Below, piece after piece: positions 27,972 to 41,000 of a stretch of DNA of 64,000 nt (the first letter of the stretch is position 1; each line of letters starts with the position of its first letter). The notes beneath the pieces are model-generated. The model saw only the letters and a program-made list of their open reading frames with translations, ran no database searches and was not told the DNA's origin. The translations under genes and the position numbers were made by a program. The stretch comes from Branchiostoma floridae (Eukaryota > Chordata > Leptocardii > Amphioxiformes > Branchiostomatidae): assembly GCF_000003815.2 (NCBI RefSeq), contig NC_049989.1, positions 748,235-812,234 on the forward strand, read 5' to 3'.

Positions 27972-28979
27972 GTATGTGTATGATTTGTGTTTCTTTTTGT
28001 TTCTTTGGTAATGCCATTTCCAATTCCATACTGTATACAGGTAATTTGTAGTTTTGGGCTAGTCATATTCGCTTGGTTTTTGGGCCTGCTTAATCTATAG
28101 TACAGGCAGGGTTAAGTGGTGGAGGCTTAGCTTGGTTCTGTTTTAAATTCAGTATCGTTTGTTGCATTTTGTCGCGGCAAATATATGATGAAATTCCCCT
28201 TCTAAGCAAGTGCTCATTGGTTTGGGGGGATGTTTGCTGGGTGTTTGCTCTGACTACAACAGCTTCTGAAGTTTTCAAAGCTTCCATTGCCAGCAGCTTG
28301 CCATCTATAAATGGGATTGACAAGGACATTTTTCATAGTAAATTATGCTGTTAAATTTGGCTTAGATACTACAGGAGATTTAGATTTGGGTTGGATGGAT
28401 TGAATGAAAATATCATACCACCCTGGGGACTAACTGTTGCTGCTGCATCATGGGGGCCAGCACTATTCATATTGTCTAATGTCTATGGAACTACTATAAA
28501 AGTATCATTGGTCAAATTATGCAAGTAACCTTCCGATGTCAAGTGAATAACACCCCAGAAATAAATCTTTAATGAATATCATTGGAAGAACACAAACCTA
28601 GGAGATTTAGCAGCTGCATTAGGTCAGTACATTGAAATAGGAAGATATTAGTACTGAATATATCATGTGACAGAGTAACTACATGTACATGGGCCATCTG
28701 AGACAAAAAAAAGGTTGCGTCTCAACAACTTCAAGGTACTGTGGTTTACATACTTAAGAAATCCAAAATAAGTAATGTTCATCCATGTCCAAACTTACAA
28801 ATTCAGAAAATGGAATTTCAGACTTTTGCATGGTGCACAACCAACAGGGTAAAAAGCTCCAACCACGTACCACAGACAAAAAGGCAAAAATACACAATAG
28901 GTCTACAGAAACCCAATACATTTCATGCAGGCCTGAGGTCTACGAACTCTTGTTCTGGTACTGTTTTGTCCCATCCCAG

Positions 28980-29080
28980 CCCCCCTGGGTAGGTCCCCAT
29001 GTCCTGGGTGCTCAGCCTATCTGATGGAGCCCTTCATCAAGTGTGCACAGTGTAAACCTCCTGTACTACTGTGTCTGCAG
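28980..29080 (+). CDS. TADA2A: TADA2A exon: ZZ zinc finger, first half
   Basis: The acceptor is a strong pyrimidine tract ending CATCCCAG; the donor is GTCAGT. It encodes the Cys pairs CPGC and CAQC. An alternative acceptor at 28992 would shorten it by 13 nt. Confidence 0.88.
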
Positions 29081-32000
29081 GTCAGTCATACTCAAGCTCT
29101 ACTTACATGTACAGAAACGGCTGCATGGTTAGATGGTGTTCTGTATGTTTGTGAATGGTATAATTTTTGAGAAGTTTTGGATGGACCTTTGTGATATATT
29201 CTATAAAAAACTGGATCTGAACTTCTGTACCAGTACACATCCCAAATTGTGGATCAAAATTCCACTGTTTCCAACCCAAACAATTGACTTACCCAAAATT
29301 TTGACTGTCCAACTTAAGGTCTTTCACCTGGCTGAATTGGCATTTTGACCCTCCATTGTTTTCTCATTAAGGAAATAAGCTAAGAACCTACAGAAAATTT
29401 AAGCATTAGTATGAAAGAGGAAAATACGTAGTACCTGGATATAACAAATTTTAGCTATCGCCGAGCCATGACTAAACTAAGGATCAGCGATCACCCATTG
29501 GAAATTGAAGCTGGTAGATACAACCAAACTCCTCCTTATGAGACTACTAGTATGTACACTTTGCGAAAAGAACCACATGCATGTAGAAAACGAAATACAC
29601 TTTGTCCTAGAGTGTTCACTGTACAATGATCTGCGCAATACATTTGTTAATGCTAAACATGTAGATCAGAAATATGCACACATAATGAAGGAAGATATGT
29701 TCAAATATCTCATGTTATCATCTGACCACGATATACTGGAAAATCTCTGTAAGTTCATCTACAAATGTTTTAGGAAGAGAGGAGATGCATGTAAACTATA
29801 GGATATGTATAACTTTGCGTTTACTACCTTTTGTACCAAACTGACTGCATTTAGCCCCAATGGGGCATGTATGAATATGCAATAAACTTTATTGTCATTG
29901 TTATTAATAAATTAAGAAAGAATGGAGCTGTAACGAATATTGATAGATGGGCATGATAGAATCCTAAATCTGATTTTTTTGGGTCATATTGATGACGTCA
30001 TCAGGTTTTATGCCCCTAATATTATTTTTTTCTATGAGTACTATGACAAAACACAGCACTTTGGTACATACCACTGCAATGAAACTATGTTTTTCATGAC
30101 TGTGCATAATGATGAAAGCTACAAACTCACTGTTGCACAAATTGATATCTACTAATGATCTGTAGTAATTAGAAGATATCTGTTTTCATCTAATTAAAAA
30201 AAAATCATTTTTTAATGACTACAGATCGTAAGTAGATATCAATTTGCGCAACCGTGAGTTTGTAGCTTTCATCATCATGCACATGAAAACATAGTTTCAT
30301 TGCAGAGGTGTATACCAAAGTGCTGTATTTTGTCATAGAAAAAAATAATATTAGGGGCAATGAAACCTGATGATGTCATCAATATGGCCCCCCAAAAATC
30401 ATATGTAGAATTCTTTCATTCTTTCATCAAAATTCGTTACGGCTCCATTCTTTCTTAATCTATTAATGAGAAAACAATGGAAGGTAAAAATGCCTATTTA
30501 GCCAACCTAAATACCTTAAGTCTCAAGAACAGTAGATGCAGCAACATGGCGGAGTTGCAACATATCAATGATGAATCATGATGTATTTGATTTCAGACAT
30601 AAATGGATGTTTTACATGACATATATACATGTATCAGCATCACAAGGATCATTGTACCAAAAACTGTGTGATGATGCATTGTAATAGACTAAACATTATT
30701 TCTACACAGTGTTTTGCAAGAGGCTTTGAAAAATCCGGCCATGAGAGTGATCACAGATATGAGATCATTGTGAGTACTAGTAGATAGTTGATTTATTGTA
30801 TTATAGGCATTGATAGGGGTTCAAAGGTACGTAAACGAGGTTTCTGGAAAAAATGGGGTGGGCTGGTGGTCTGGTCTAGTCACCCAGTGCCCCACTTTTT
30901 GGGGCCAAACTCACTTGTGTCTGAATTCGGCATGTTCCATTATTGGCAGAAGGGGGACATTTTTTACTATTGTGAGTGAATAAATTTTTAAAAGGCCAAA
31001 TGTTGCCTTTCTTGTCTTGTTATTGAATCTGCCATTTTAAGCTTAATATAATATGGAAAAATGTATTTTCATTGACACGAAATTAAGATTTCTTGGGACA
31101 AAGTGGGTGAATTTTTTTTCCGTCGCAACAAGTAAATTTCCGTTCCGGGATGAGACAGCACTGGTCTACAAATAAAAAAATTCCCTTGCATACAGCAGGC
31201 CTGCAAATGACCTATTTGTGTAATGTCAATTTCAGATTTTAAGAATTAGATGAAGAGGATTAAATATATGTCCCCCATTATACAATATATATATATATGA
31301 TGTGATAATGTACGTTGTCTAAGTCATCAATACATCTGCTGTCCCTGACATTCATTTTCCATTATTGCTCTCTCTGCCCCCCTCTTTCTCCCCTCTCTCT
31401 TTCCCCCACTCTCTCTCTTAAAGTTTCCTCTCTCTCTCTCCCCCCTCTCTCCCCCTCTCTCTCTCTCCCCCTCTCCCATCTCTTTCCCCTCTCTCTCCCC
31501 TCTCTCCCTCTCTCCCCTCTCTCTTCCCCTCTCTCTCTCTCCCCCTCTCTCTCCCCCTCTCTCCCTCCCTCTCCCCCTCTCCCTCTCTCCCCCTCTCCCC
31601 CCTCTCTCTTCCCCCCTCTCTCTTCCCCTCTCTCTCCCCTCTCTCCCCCCCTCTCTCCCCCTCTCTCCCCTCTCTGATCTTATTTATGTATGTATATATA
31701 TAACGTTATAGCAATTAGATGTAACGTTACTATCATGTAGTAGTTGTTGATGTGTAAACTTGTGCCATTGTTGGCAGAAGAATACCCACACACCTTTTGT
31801 GTTGCCTGTAAAATGAAATCAGTCATGGTGCTCATTGCATGAATATGAAAAGAAAGTTAAGATTTCTGTAAATGTGTTTTCAGACTAATGAGTTCCCTGT
31901 GTTTGACCTTGGCTGGACAGCTGTGGAGGAACTAAAGCTGCTGGAAGCCCTGGGGGATTGTGGGATTGGTAATTGGTAAGGAGTTATGTAAACTATATTA

Positions 32001-35000
32001 AGCTAACTTAGGGTAGACAACAATAGAAAGTTCTCCTACATAAGAGACGAAACCATCACCCAGCTTCCTATTTAGTGGTTCATTTTATTTCTATGTCAAG
32101 ATTTCCATTTTGTACAGTCTGCCAGCAGACATGAAGAAAACGGTATAAAATAGAAAGGCTACCCAAAATGCCTAAAACATGTCAACAGCCGGAGCTGAAC
32201 CTCTCTTTGAATAGTAAGAAAATGATGTCAATATGTTGAAAATTAGTTACAAATGTCCATCTGAATAGAGATTTTGAAATTCAGAATATTGATTTTGCAG
32301 TTTTGGACTAAAATTTACAATACATGCCTGTTAAATGTGAACTACGCATTTTTAATTTTTTTAATTTTGTATGTATTAACTCACGCGACAGGATTTCTCA
32401 ATTGTTCAATATGAATGCATACATGAATAACACCAAAAGATGTTTGCACAGGGCGAGTGCTAAAAACAAACGATTTTAGCAAAATCATTTGCTTTAATAG
32501 AAATTCCTTGGAAGCAGCTTCAATTAATATATGTAGATTATGTTAATGAGGTATAGTATAATGTTTAGATATACCCTGTAGCTTTGCAAAACCTCAATGT
32601 TTATGTTAGATCCACATTATTCTATTATCATTTTTCAATCATTTAAAGGTACTTGTAGTATATTTTGATGCTTTCTTCTGTTTTAGAAGAAATATGACAT
32701 TGGTCAGGTAAACATTTGATATTTTAATACTATATCAAAAGAAGGGATTCATTGCATAACACATGCCATGAAAAGCTGAAAACTTGAATGCTTATCCTTT
32801 ATGTTTTGTAATTACCAATTTGTCCCCCAGAAGTTTTTTTTTTTATTTTTTCTTTTACCCCGTTGCTCCAATTTTTTCTGAAAAATATCAAGAATCAACA
32901 AATAAAATTTAGTACTGCATGTACATGTAAAAAGAACCTGTAATGTTCATGTGTTTGATAATGTACAGTATTTGCTGTTGTCATCCTTTCTAGGCAGGAG
33001 ATATCCAACAATGTTGGGACCAAATCAGCAGGAGAGTGTGAATCCCACTACTTGTTGTACTATGTCGGCAGGGCCAGGCCACCACTACCAGGTACTCAAT
33101 GTACTTATTATATAAAGTATACAATAATTTTTCTCCATCTCCCTCCCAGTGCAAGAATGGCCTGTACCATATCAACCTTTTCCAGAAATGGACCGTCCAA
33201 ACATCAACCCACTCCAAAATGGATATCTAATTTGATATCTAACTTGAGACCCATCCATACAAGAAGAAGAAGTCCATGCAAGAATCGACTCCACTTTGCA
33301 AAGTGCAATCTTCCATGTTACACCTTTTCCATCTCTACTACATGTACCATAGCTTGACATGCTCCTCCACAGTATCCTCTGGAATTAAACCCATGCCCGG
33401 GTCCTGTGGTCACCAGGTCCCTGGGCATAGCGGGGGGCATTTGTGTGTGTGTGTTTACGGTCTTGGACCAGAGTTTCTTTTAAGATGTCAGAGGTAGGCA
33501 GACAACGTCAGGCCGAAGGGCCACAGTTCCGCTACATTTATTGTATGACCAGTGTTGCTGATAATATTAATAGGTGTCCATAAGGTCATGTGATGTAGTT
33601 GTTTGGTCACCTGAATTCTGAGGAGACTCTGATAGGACAGTCAGATGCACTAGTTTTTTTTGTGTTGGAACAAAATTTTGCCTCATTATTAAATACCAAC
33701 ATGGATGAACATTAACTTTCATCTATTTATGTCTTAGTTTTTGAGGAACCAAAGAATATGGACCAGCTGTCTCCAGTCACTGCCAAATGTAAGTTTTACC
33801 TATTATTACTCATGGAGATTTGTCATTCACTTTAGTCATTATGGAACATTGTATTATGTGTGTACATGTATATTGATACTGCTGCAGGGCTCTAGCCAGC
33901 GTCCGCTTTTCCATCAATTGACGGAAATTTGCTGCGTGTGACGGAAAAATTTTAAAACCAATACGTCAACCTTGACGGACAAAAATCCTTGGTGGAAGCT
34001 ACAGGCAGCTTGGGGACGCCGTCCACGGCTGTAAAAGCCACGCACTGTTTGTTTTGCTATTGTTATTATTGTTGACGATGTGTGTCGGCGCCCTTTGGCA
34101 TACGATAATCTCATTAAAACCAGTTTTTTAAGGTCTCAGTTCAGTCTTTCTAACTCCTGGAATAGTGTTTTCGCAGTTTTCGTGACAATGGGAATTGGCT
34201 GACGGGAAAAAAAATTCGAGCTGGCTAGATGACTGCTGGCAAAGGAAATCAGAGTGAAACAACAAGGGAGTAGAAACAGAAAGAAACAATATCCCAACTC
34301 CCGGGATTTGAACCTGCGCCAAATCCAAAATGCAAACCACAACTCTGAAATAAAAGCTCAGAGCTGTTGGTGTGGTTAGTTTGGCAGCCCTTGATCAACC
34401 CCACTGTTACAAGTTAGAGTTTTTTTCAGAAACATAGAGTGATGTCCCTACATCAACATCACAAGAACACATGTTGTAAACTTGCCCTACTCAGTGAGTG
34501 AGGACCCGCCCCGCCCGGCAGCTGACTCCGCCCGTGCTGTGGAGATGGCTGGGTACATGCCAGCCAGGGGGGACTTCACAGAGGTAAGACATATGGCAAT
34601 AGTTTCATCAGGTTGGTTCGTCACTGAGTAAAGAGACGCTTTTTTTTCACAACCTTTTATTCACACAGACATTTCTGTGACCATCTGCAATCATGCACTT
34701 CCAATGCACTTGCCTTGATCATGACCCTACAGCATTTTTTTCCGGACATTATTGATCGTCACAAAAAGAAGTATTGTGAGCAAACCTGTCAGTGTGGCAT
34801 GTGTTTCGGCTCCCGCACTACACAAACGATGACCCGTGTACCTGGACATACAACCTCCACGAGGAGCAAATGGGACATTTAGTAATACATAAAATCTATC
34901 CCCATTGTGTTCACACTCAGGATTCGGGGACAAGGGGATTGTTCGCAGTGTCTCAAACTGGTTGGAACCCTGTTCAGGTTGTGAAGAATTAGGAAGCAAT

Positions 35001-38000
35001 TTGTTGGGTCAAGGCTGATTTGAATCTGGGTTTCAAAGAGCTTGATTAGGTTTACTACTGTACAGGTTTACTGTACACAATATTTATTTTTGTCTTATTG
35101 TGTCTCTCAAGGAGTTCAACAACTTTGCAGAATGGGACATCAAAGACATCTACTTCCTTGATGTTGACGATGATTTGCTACGAGGTACATGTAACTATTT
35201 TCTGTCATTTTAAGTGTAGAAAAGATAAACATTCCTGAAAGAGTATATGTTACCTAACTACTGGTAAAATTAGCTGTTAAGAATCAAATTATCTCTGAAA
35301 TACAAATTCTAAAGTTTTATAGGATTTTAGCCTGAGGGAAACATTTATTATTCTAAAAGAGCTGGATCCATATATCAATTCAAGATTTCGATTCTTCGCC
35401 ATAGCATTCATTGCCCATTATACTAGTTCTCTCCACCCACCAATCAAATAGCTTAAGGTCGAGATGGGGTCCTGTACATGACATTGTGTTTAACACAATC
35501 TGTTGCAGCCAGGGCCTGATGGGCCCGGGCCTGATGGGCCCTCCCTGAAAGCTTTTTCACTAAATGTGCCAGGAAGTCTATACACATGTTGATTCTGAAT
35601 GTCATCTTGTTCAGGTCTCTCAAAGTGTTAGGAATCGACATTGAATTTCACATTTTCAAAGATTGTGTTTTGTACTGTCAACACCTTAATCTTGTACTGA
35701 TTTCATTACAGCATTAAAGCTTGCTGCAGTTGACATTTATCAATCTCAACTCAAGGAGAGGTGTAGAAGAAAAAAGTGAGTTAAGCATATTTTCTATATT
35801 TTTGAAGCCACTTTTAGAGTGCATATGTTTATTAAGTAGCAGTTAGTAATACACACCAATAACTGTTAATTGTGTTACTGCCAAGAGAGTGAAGCATTGT
35901 TACCCCCACGAAAAAATAATGATGATACCTCAAAGTTCTTGAAAATGGAAGTATTCATGGCTTTTGGGTGACTGTGTTTCTGCATATTTTACGTCAGGAC
36001 ATCATAAGAACCTGACTATGTGGTGATGCATGTACACATGTACATGTATTTTGGCATGTGGCGATGGGTAAGTTTTGGGAAAACGAAAGCCAGGAATTTC
36101 ATTGGCACCCTGGCAGCTTATATTAATGCTGCAGCATACTTCCAATTTTTGTCTCTTTTCTCCTGGACATGGTATGGACATCCTGCTCAGTCAGCACTTG
36201 AAGTTGAAGTCAACCATTAATTGTCAAAACTATACTGCATCCACAGAGCAGACTGCACACTTGTAGTCTTTCTAACAATTTTATCTATGTTAGTATGTAT
36301 GCCCAGGGGGAGGGATGTTTTACACTTCAGTTTTGGACCAGATTGATTGATTTTGAGTGGGTGTATTTTTGGACTGGTCTACTTTGCTAATTTACATATG
36401 GTGCACTGGAATAGTCCATTCTTGCATGGAATGACAATTTTTATTCATATGTCTTACGAGGAGCATTCAATAAGTAATGCCCCTGACCCACTGCCAGTTG
36501 TCTGATCTAGATGAAATGTTGTATGTGTAATGAGTCATATCTCTATGGGTTATGTTGCAAAATACAGCTCTGAACTACTTATGGTTACTGATTTACTGGT
36601 GTTTGAACTGAGTCAGGTGCGAAATGGACCAGGTGTGAAATGGAGCAAGTTTAGCGTCGCGCAGTGATCCGGTTTTTGTATTTGAAAGGACGCACACCAA
36701 AAGGGACTTTTGATGAAATGAAAAAAACTTATGGTGATGATGCCCCATCATATGACCTTGTAAAACGCTGGCATCCTGAATTCAAACAAGGCCGGAAGTC
36801 TGTGGAAACAGCTCCCAGACCGGGTCGTCCCTCTTCTGCCATTGATGAGGCATCTGTCGGAGGACCAACCTGGGATGTCCTACAAGAACGGTGTCCAGAG
36901 CTACATCAAATGATGGGAGAAATGCATAACTCTGGGTGGTTCCTATGTAGAGAAAGACTAATAACTGTGCCAAGTTTCATTAATCTCCTGCTATGGGAAA
37001 TGGGTCAGGGACATTACTTATTGAATGCCCCTCGTATCTTTATCACAATTGTCTGCAGGGTATTTCTCACAAATGTTGATTATCACAGCAATTCCATGAA
37101 TGACTCCAGATGCATAGATTATGTTAATGATCTGGGCCTGGGGCCTCTATTTTCTTTTTTCCCTCACACACAATGCTTCTGGGTGAGCCTAATCGTATAG
37201 TAATATTCTGTGCACGTAGCTTGAAACAAGGCTAGAGGGAAAACAATCTGCATTTTTGCAACAATGTTGCCGTTCTAGTTTACAGTCAAAGCCCTTGACT
37301 AATATTGAAGTTTTGTGCTGCTTGCTGTTTGGCACATGTCATGAAGTCTTGATTATTTTATATTTCAGGATTACAAGAGACTGTGGACTGATAAATCTGA
37401 AGAAACACCAGAGTGAGAACATTTTTTTTCTTGTGTGCCTAAAACATGTTACTTTCTAAATCAGTACAGTTGAGGACAGTTTAAAAAAAGGAGGAATCGT
37501 AAATGATGCATGAAGAAGCATAGAAATGGATAAAATTATGAAGGTGTATCACAGTAGTATTTGCAGAATGAACATGGCATTGCATATTTGCAACAAGATT
37601 TTTTTTAATTTATAGCTGCTAATTAAAGCATGCAGTTAGGTGTAAAATGCAATTGAGTTCAGAATAATCATCAGGTTCCTTAGGCCCGATTTAGACACAT
37701 GTCGCTTTAACCGACCTGTGTCGGTTAACCGTCATATGACGCTTAACCGATACGATGACAGTTCTCTTTAGACACACCGGTGCGGGCGGGAGGAAGCGTT
37801 GCAGGCCGCCCATGGCGCAGGATACTAGTATTGCACGCGAATAAAAATGGCACATATTTTCGTTCATACATATCATAGTTCATACCTAAAATACCGTTTA
37901 CTACCAGTATTTTCCTTCGGATGAGACATAACAAAGAGGATGAGGCACATGTACAGAGTGGACGGGCAATACCGAGACTTGAACTCGGCTTCTGTCCTCG

Positions 38001-41000
38001 CCACACTGATGCAATTGGTAGTGTAACCCGGGCATGTTGATAGGGCCATAGGAGGACACCAAAGCAGTCACCGGTGGCAGGCCATTCCACTTGGAAAATT
38101 TGACGAATTTGACGTCTCAAACGATTAGAATGAGGCAAAACTTGTTTCCATTGCTACGGGCTCGTTAGCATATTATTAGCATATGATCCATGACCTCCTA
38201 TTACCGTCACCGGTGACGGTTTCTCTTTACACGCGAGAGAAACTGTCACGGCCCCCGCTGAACCGACCCTGGACCAGGTCCGGAGGTGGTTCACGGAAAT
38301 ACTGTCATACGCCCCTTATTAGTCTGTGACCAGACCCTCTGGTCGACAGACTTTTAGTTTTGTCACGTTTACGCGCGTTCGCAGCTGTATCTGTATGTTC
38401 CCGTTGTCTGAATTCTATGTGGTTTGGCAGGTCCTTTGTACTGAGGTTGACGATGATGCACGTGAACTTTTTTTTGCGGCAGGTGGTTTTATTATGGATT
38501 TTATAAAAATAACACCCCTACAATTTGTTCGTCTTGCGGTGTTTTGGTCCAGATCCTCTGTATGTGGGTCATGGTGTCATTGGAATTTGTCAAGCAGATG
38601 CGTGGTGTTACCTGATCGTCAAAGTTATTCGCGTTCGCATCGGTATCTGCATGTTCCCGTTGTCGCATACGTACGTTGTTTGGCAGGTCATCTGCACTGA
38701 GGTTGACGATGATGCACGTTGTTTTTTTTTTTGGTTGTTTTTGCGGCAGTTGGTTTTATTAGGGACGCAATAAAAATAACACCCCTACAAAATGTTCATC
38801 TTTCGGTGTATTAGTCCAGATCCCCTGTATATGGGTCATGCTGTAATTGAGATATTGCAAGCAGATGCGTGATGTTCTCTGGTCGTCAATGTAACGCGCT
38901 TTCGCATCTATATCTGCATGTTCCCGTTGTCGCATACGTTTGTGGTTTGGCAGGTTCTCTACACATAGTTGGACGATGATGCAAGGTGTTTTATTTTTTC
39001 GGCAGCTGTTTTTATTATGTATGTAATAATTTCAGAAATCACCCCTGCAAATTGTACGTTTCACAGTGTATTGGCCCATGTCTGCATATGGTGCCCGTTG
39101 AGGTAATTGGGTATAGTTAAGCAGATGCGCGATATGTGCAAGAATTTTACGCGCGTTTGCTTTCTACCTCTTATTCAACAAGTTTATCCGTACTACTTTA
39201 TGTACCAGCATCATGGACCCCGGGATTCACCCATTAACACTGTGTCATGCTACCTTATGGCTTCACACTAGTTAAAAACTTATCGCACAGTTCATCATCA
39301 ACAGCTGTGTGTTATCGTATGTGGGACATGGGAACCGACATCTAATGTTCCACTAATGACCCTGTCAATCAAATACCTCCTGTCGCCGTTTGCAATGAAG
39401 CGTGTAAGAATTCTCGTCCCAAATGAAGTTTAGCCATATTATATTCCCAGACTTCGACTAAGAAACATCAAGGTCCTATTCCGTGCTTCATACTTATTAC
39501 GTCCATAACAGAAACATGTTAATACTTGGTGCGTTTGTCAGTCTGCCTGTCGGTCTTGTAGGTGTGTCTGTGTGTGAATGTGCCTGTGTATTAGAGTAGA
39601 CCATCCGGTAACTTATCGTCACCATATCTTTTTGACTTTGGCCACATGTTATCTCACAATCCATACCTGTTTAGTAAGATTCACATGACACAGAAATATT
39701 AGGCAACTTTAGATACAACGATATATCTAACACCATGAAAAGAATCATATAGGATATAAGCACAACGTCACACACCAAAGAAGACAAAACAACCAACATA
39801 TACCAGACCGACGTCACAGACTATGTTACCTACGGTCACTTGTTTCCTCTTTAGACCGGTGGCGGTTAAGCGTCATATGACAGTTAACCGACACAGCGAC
39901 CTGTGTCAAAATCGGGCCATAGCCTGTGTTTACACAAACTCTCGCTGGCTGGGGTTGATCCTAGCGCGGCGGCAATTGTAGGGCCGGCCGCTAGGGGCAC
40001 GATTTTAGTCAGGCTATCAGGTTCCTACTTACTTGAAATGGCACACATTCTCACATGAGATGAGAATGACGTACGAGGAAGATGCACCTTTTTATGGAGT
40101 TGACTTATTTTGGTGAGGCTCTGACATGATCAGGTCAAGTGTGGTCAGACATTGGTGGAAAAAAACTCCCTTTTGAGTTAGTGTGCCATTGTGGAAGCCA
40201 TGAGGCATGGACTCCTGAAATAAAACACCTTTTTCACAACTGTAGCAGTCCAAACAGAAGCACCTTCCTGTGGCTGTGAAACCTTTTCTCATCTGCTGTA
40301 CTGTCTTGCTTTGACTTCTTCTATCCCCCTAAACCAGGAAGTCATAGTTGATCATGAGTTGGACATGACAATGTACATGTACCACCACACAAACGTGTAT
40401 TCACTGAGTCTCCATTGGTTTTATATTCACTTCTTACTCCGCCTTAATTAGCAGATGTAAAAGAAAATATAGAAATGAGAGTTCATACTCAAATTACCTT
40501 GTATCATTACTCAATAAGTTTCCTAGTTTTGTTTTCAAAACTTACTGGTTTATCATATCTAAGATAAATGACTTACGTTTGTATTTTCTGATGATTCCCA
40601 GTTTGTCTCTGATATCTTGGCTTCTATCCTGTCTTCAGTGTATGATAAAAGGTACAACAGGGCTGTGCGGGACATGAAGGATGGACTGAGACCTTTCTTG
40701 GAGTTCTTTCTTCCTGAACAGTTTGAAAGCTTTATGGAAGGGCTGATTTGTGAGTTGAAACCATTTTCACTATTCATGAAATCCTGTCCCTTCTTGAATT
40801 ACATGTAAGGATCATTTTCTTGGGAACTAAATGACTAATGTAGTTCACAGATGAACAGAAAAGGGTATCCCTTTTATCATGCGTAGCCACAGGTCCTCCA
40901 ATATGAGTAATGGGGAAAGTCATCTTAGGCGCTCACTTATGTCAGCAAATGCCTCTTTCTCAGCTACAGATTTTTGGCCATCTGAGACAAATGTCTGCAC

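Noticed and set aside
29133-29348. ORF upstream of the foldback element
   Set aside because: No similarity or splice support; it overlaps the outer arm of the repeat.
31315-31677. Long Pro/Ser/Leu-rich ORF
   Set aside because: Translation of the CT repeat.
37960-38036. Third tRNA-like LTR or tRNA gene
   Set aside because: A perfect T-arm (CCGAG-TTCAAGT-CTCGG) is present on the minus strand, but the LTR ends TGTAACAG and TTTCA are missing and no cloverleaf could be drawn.
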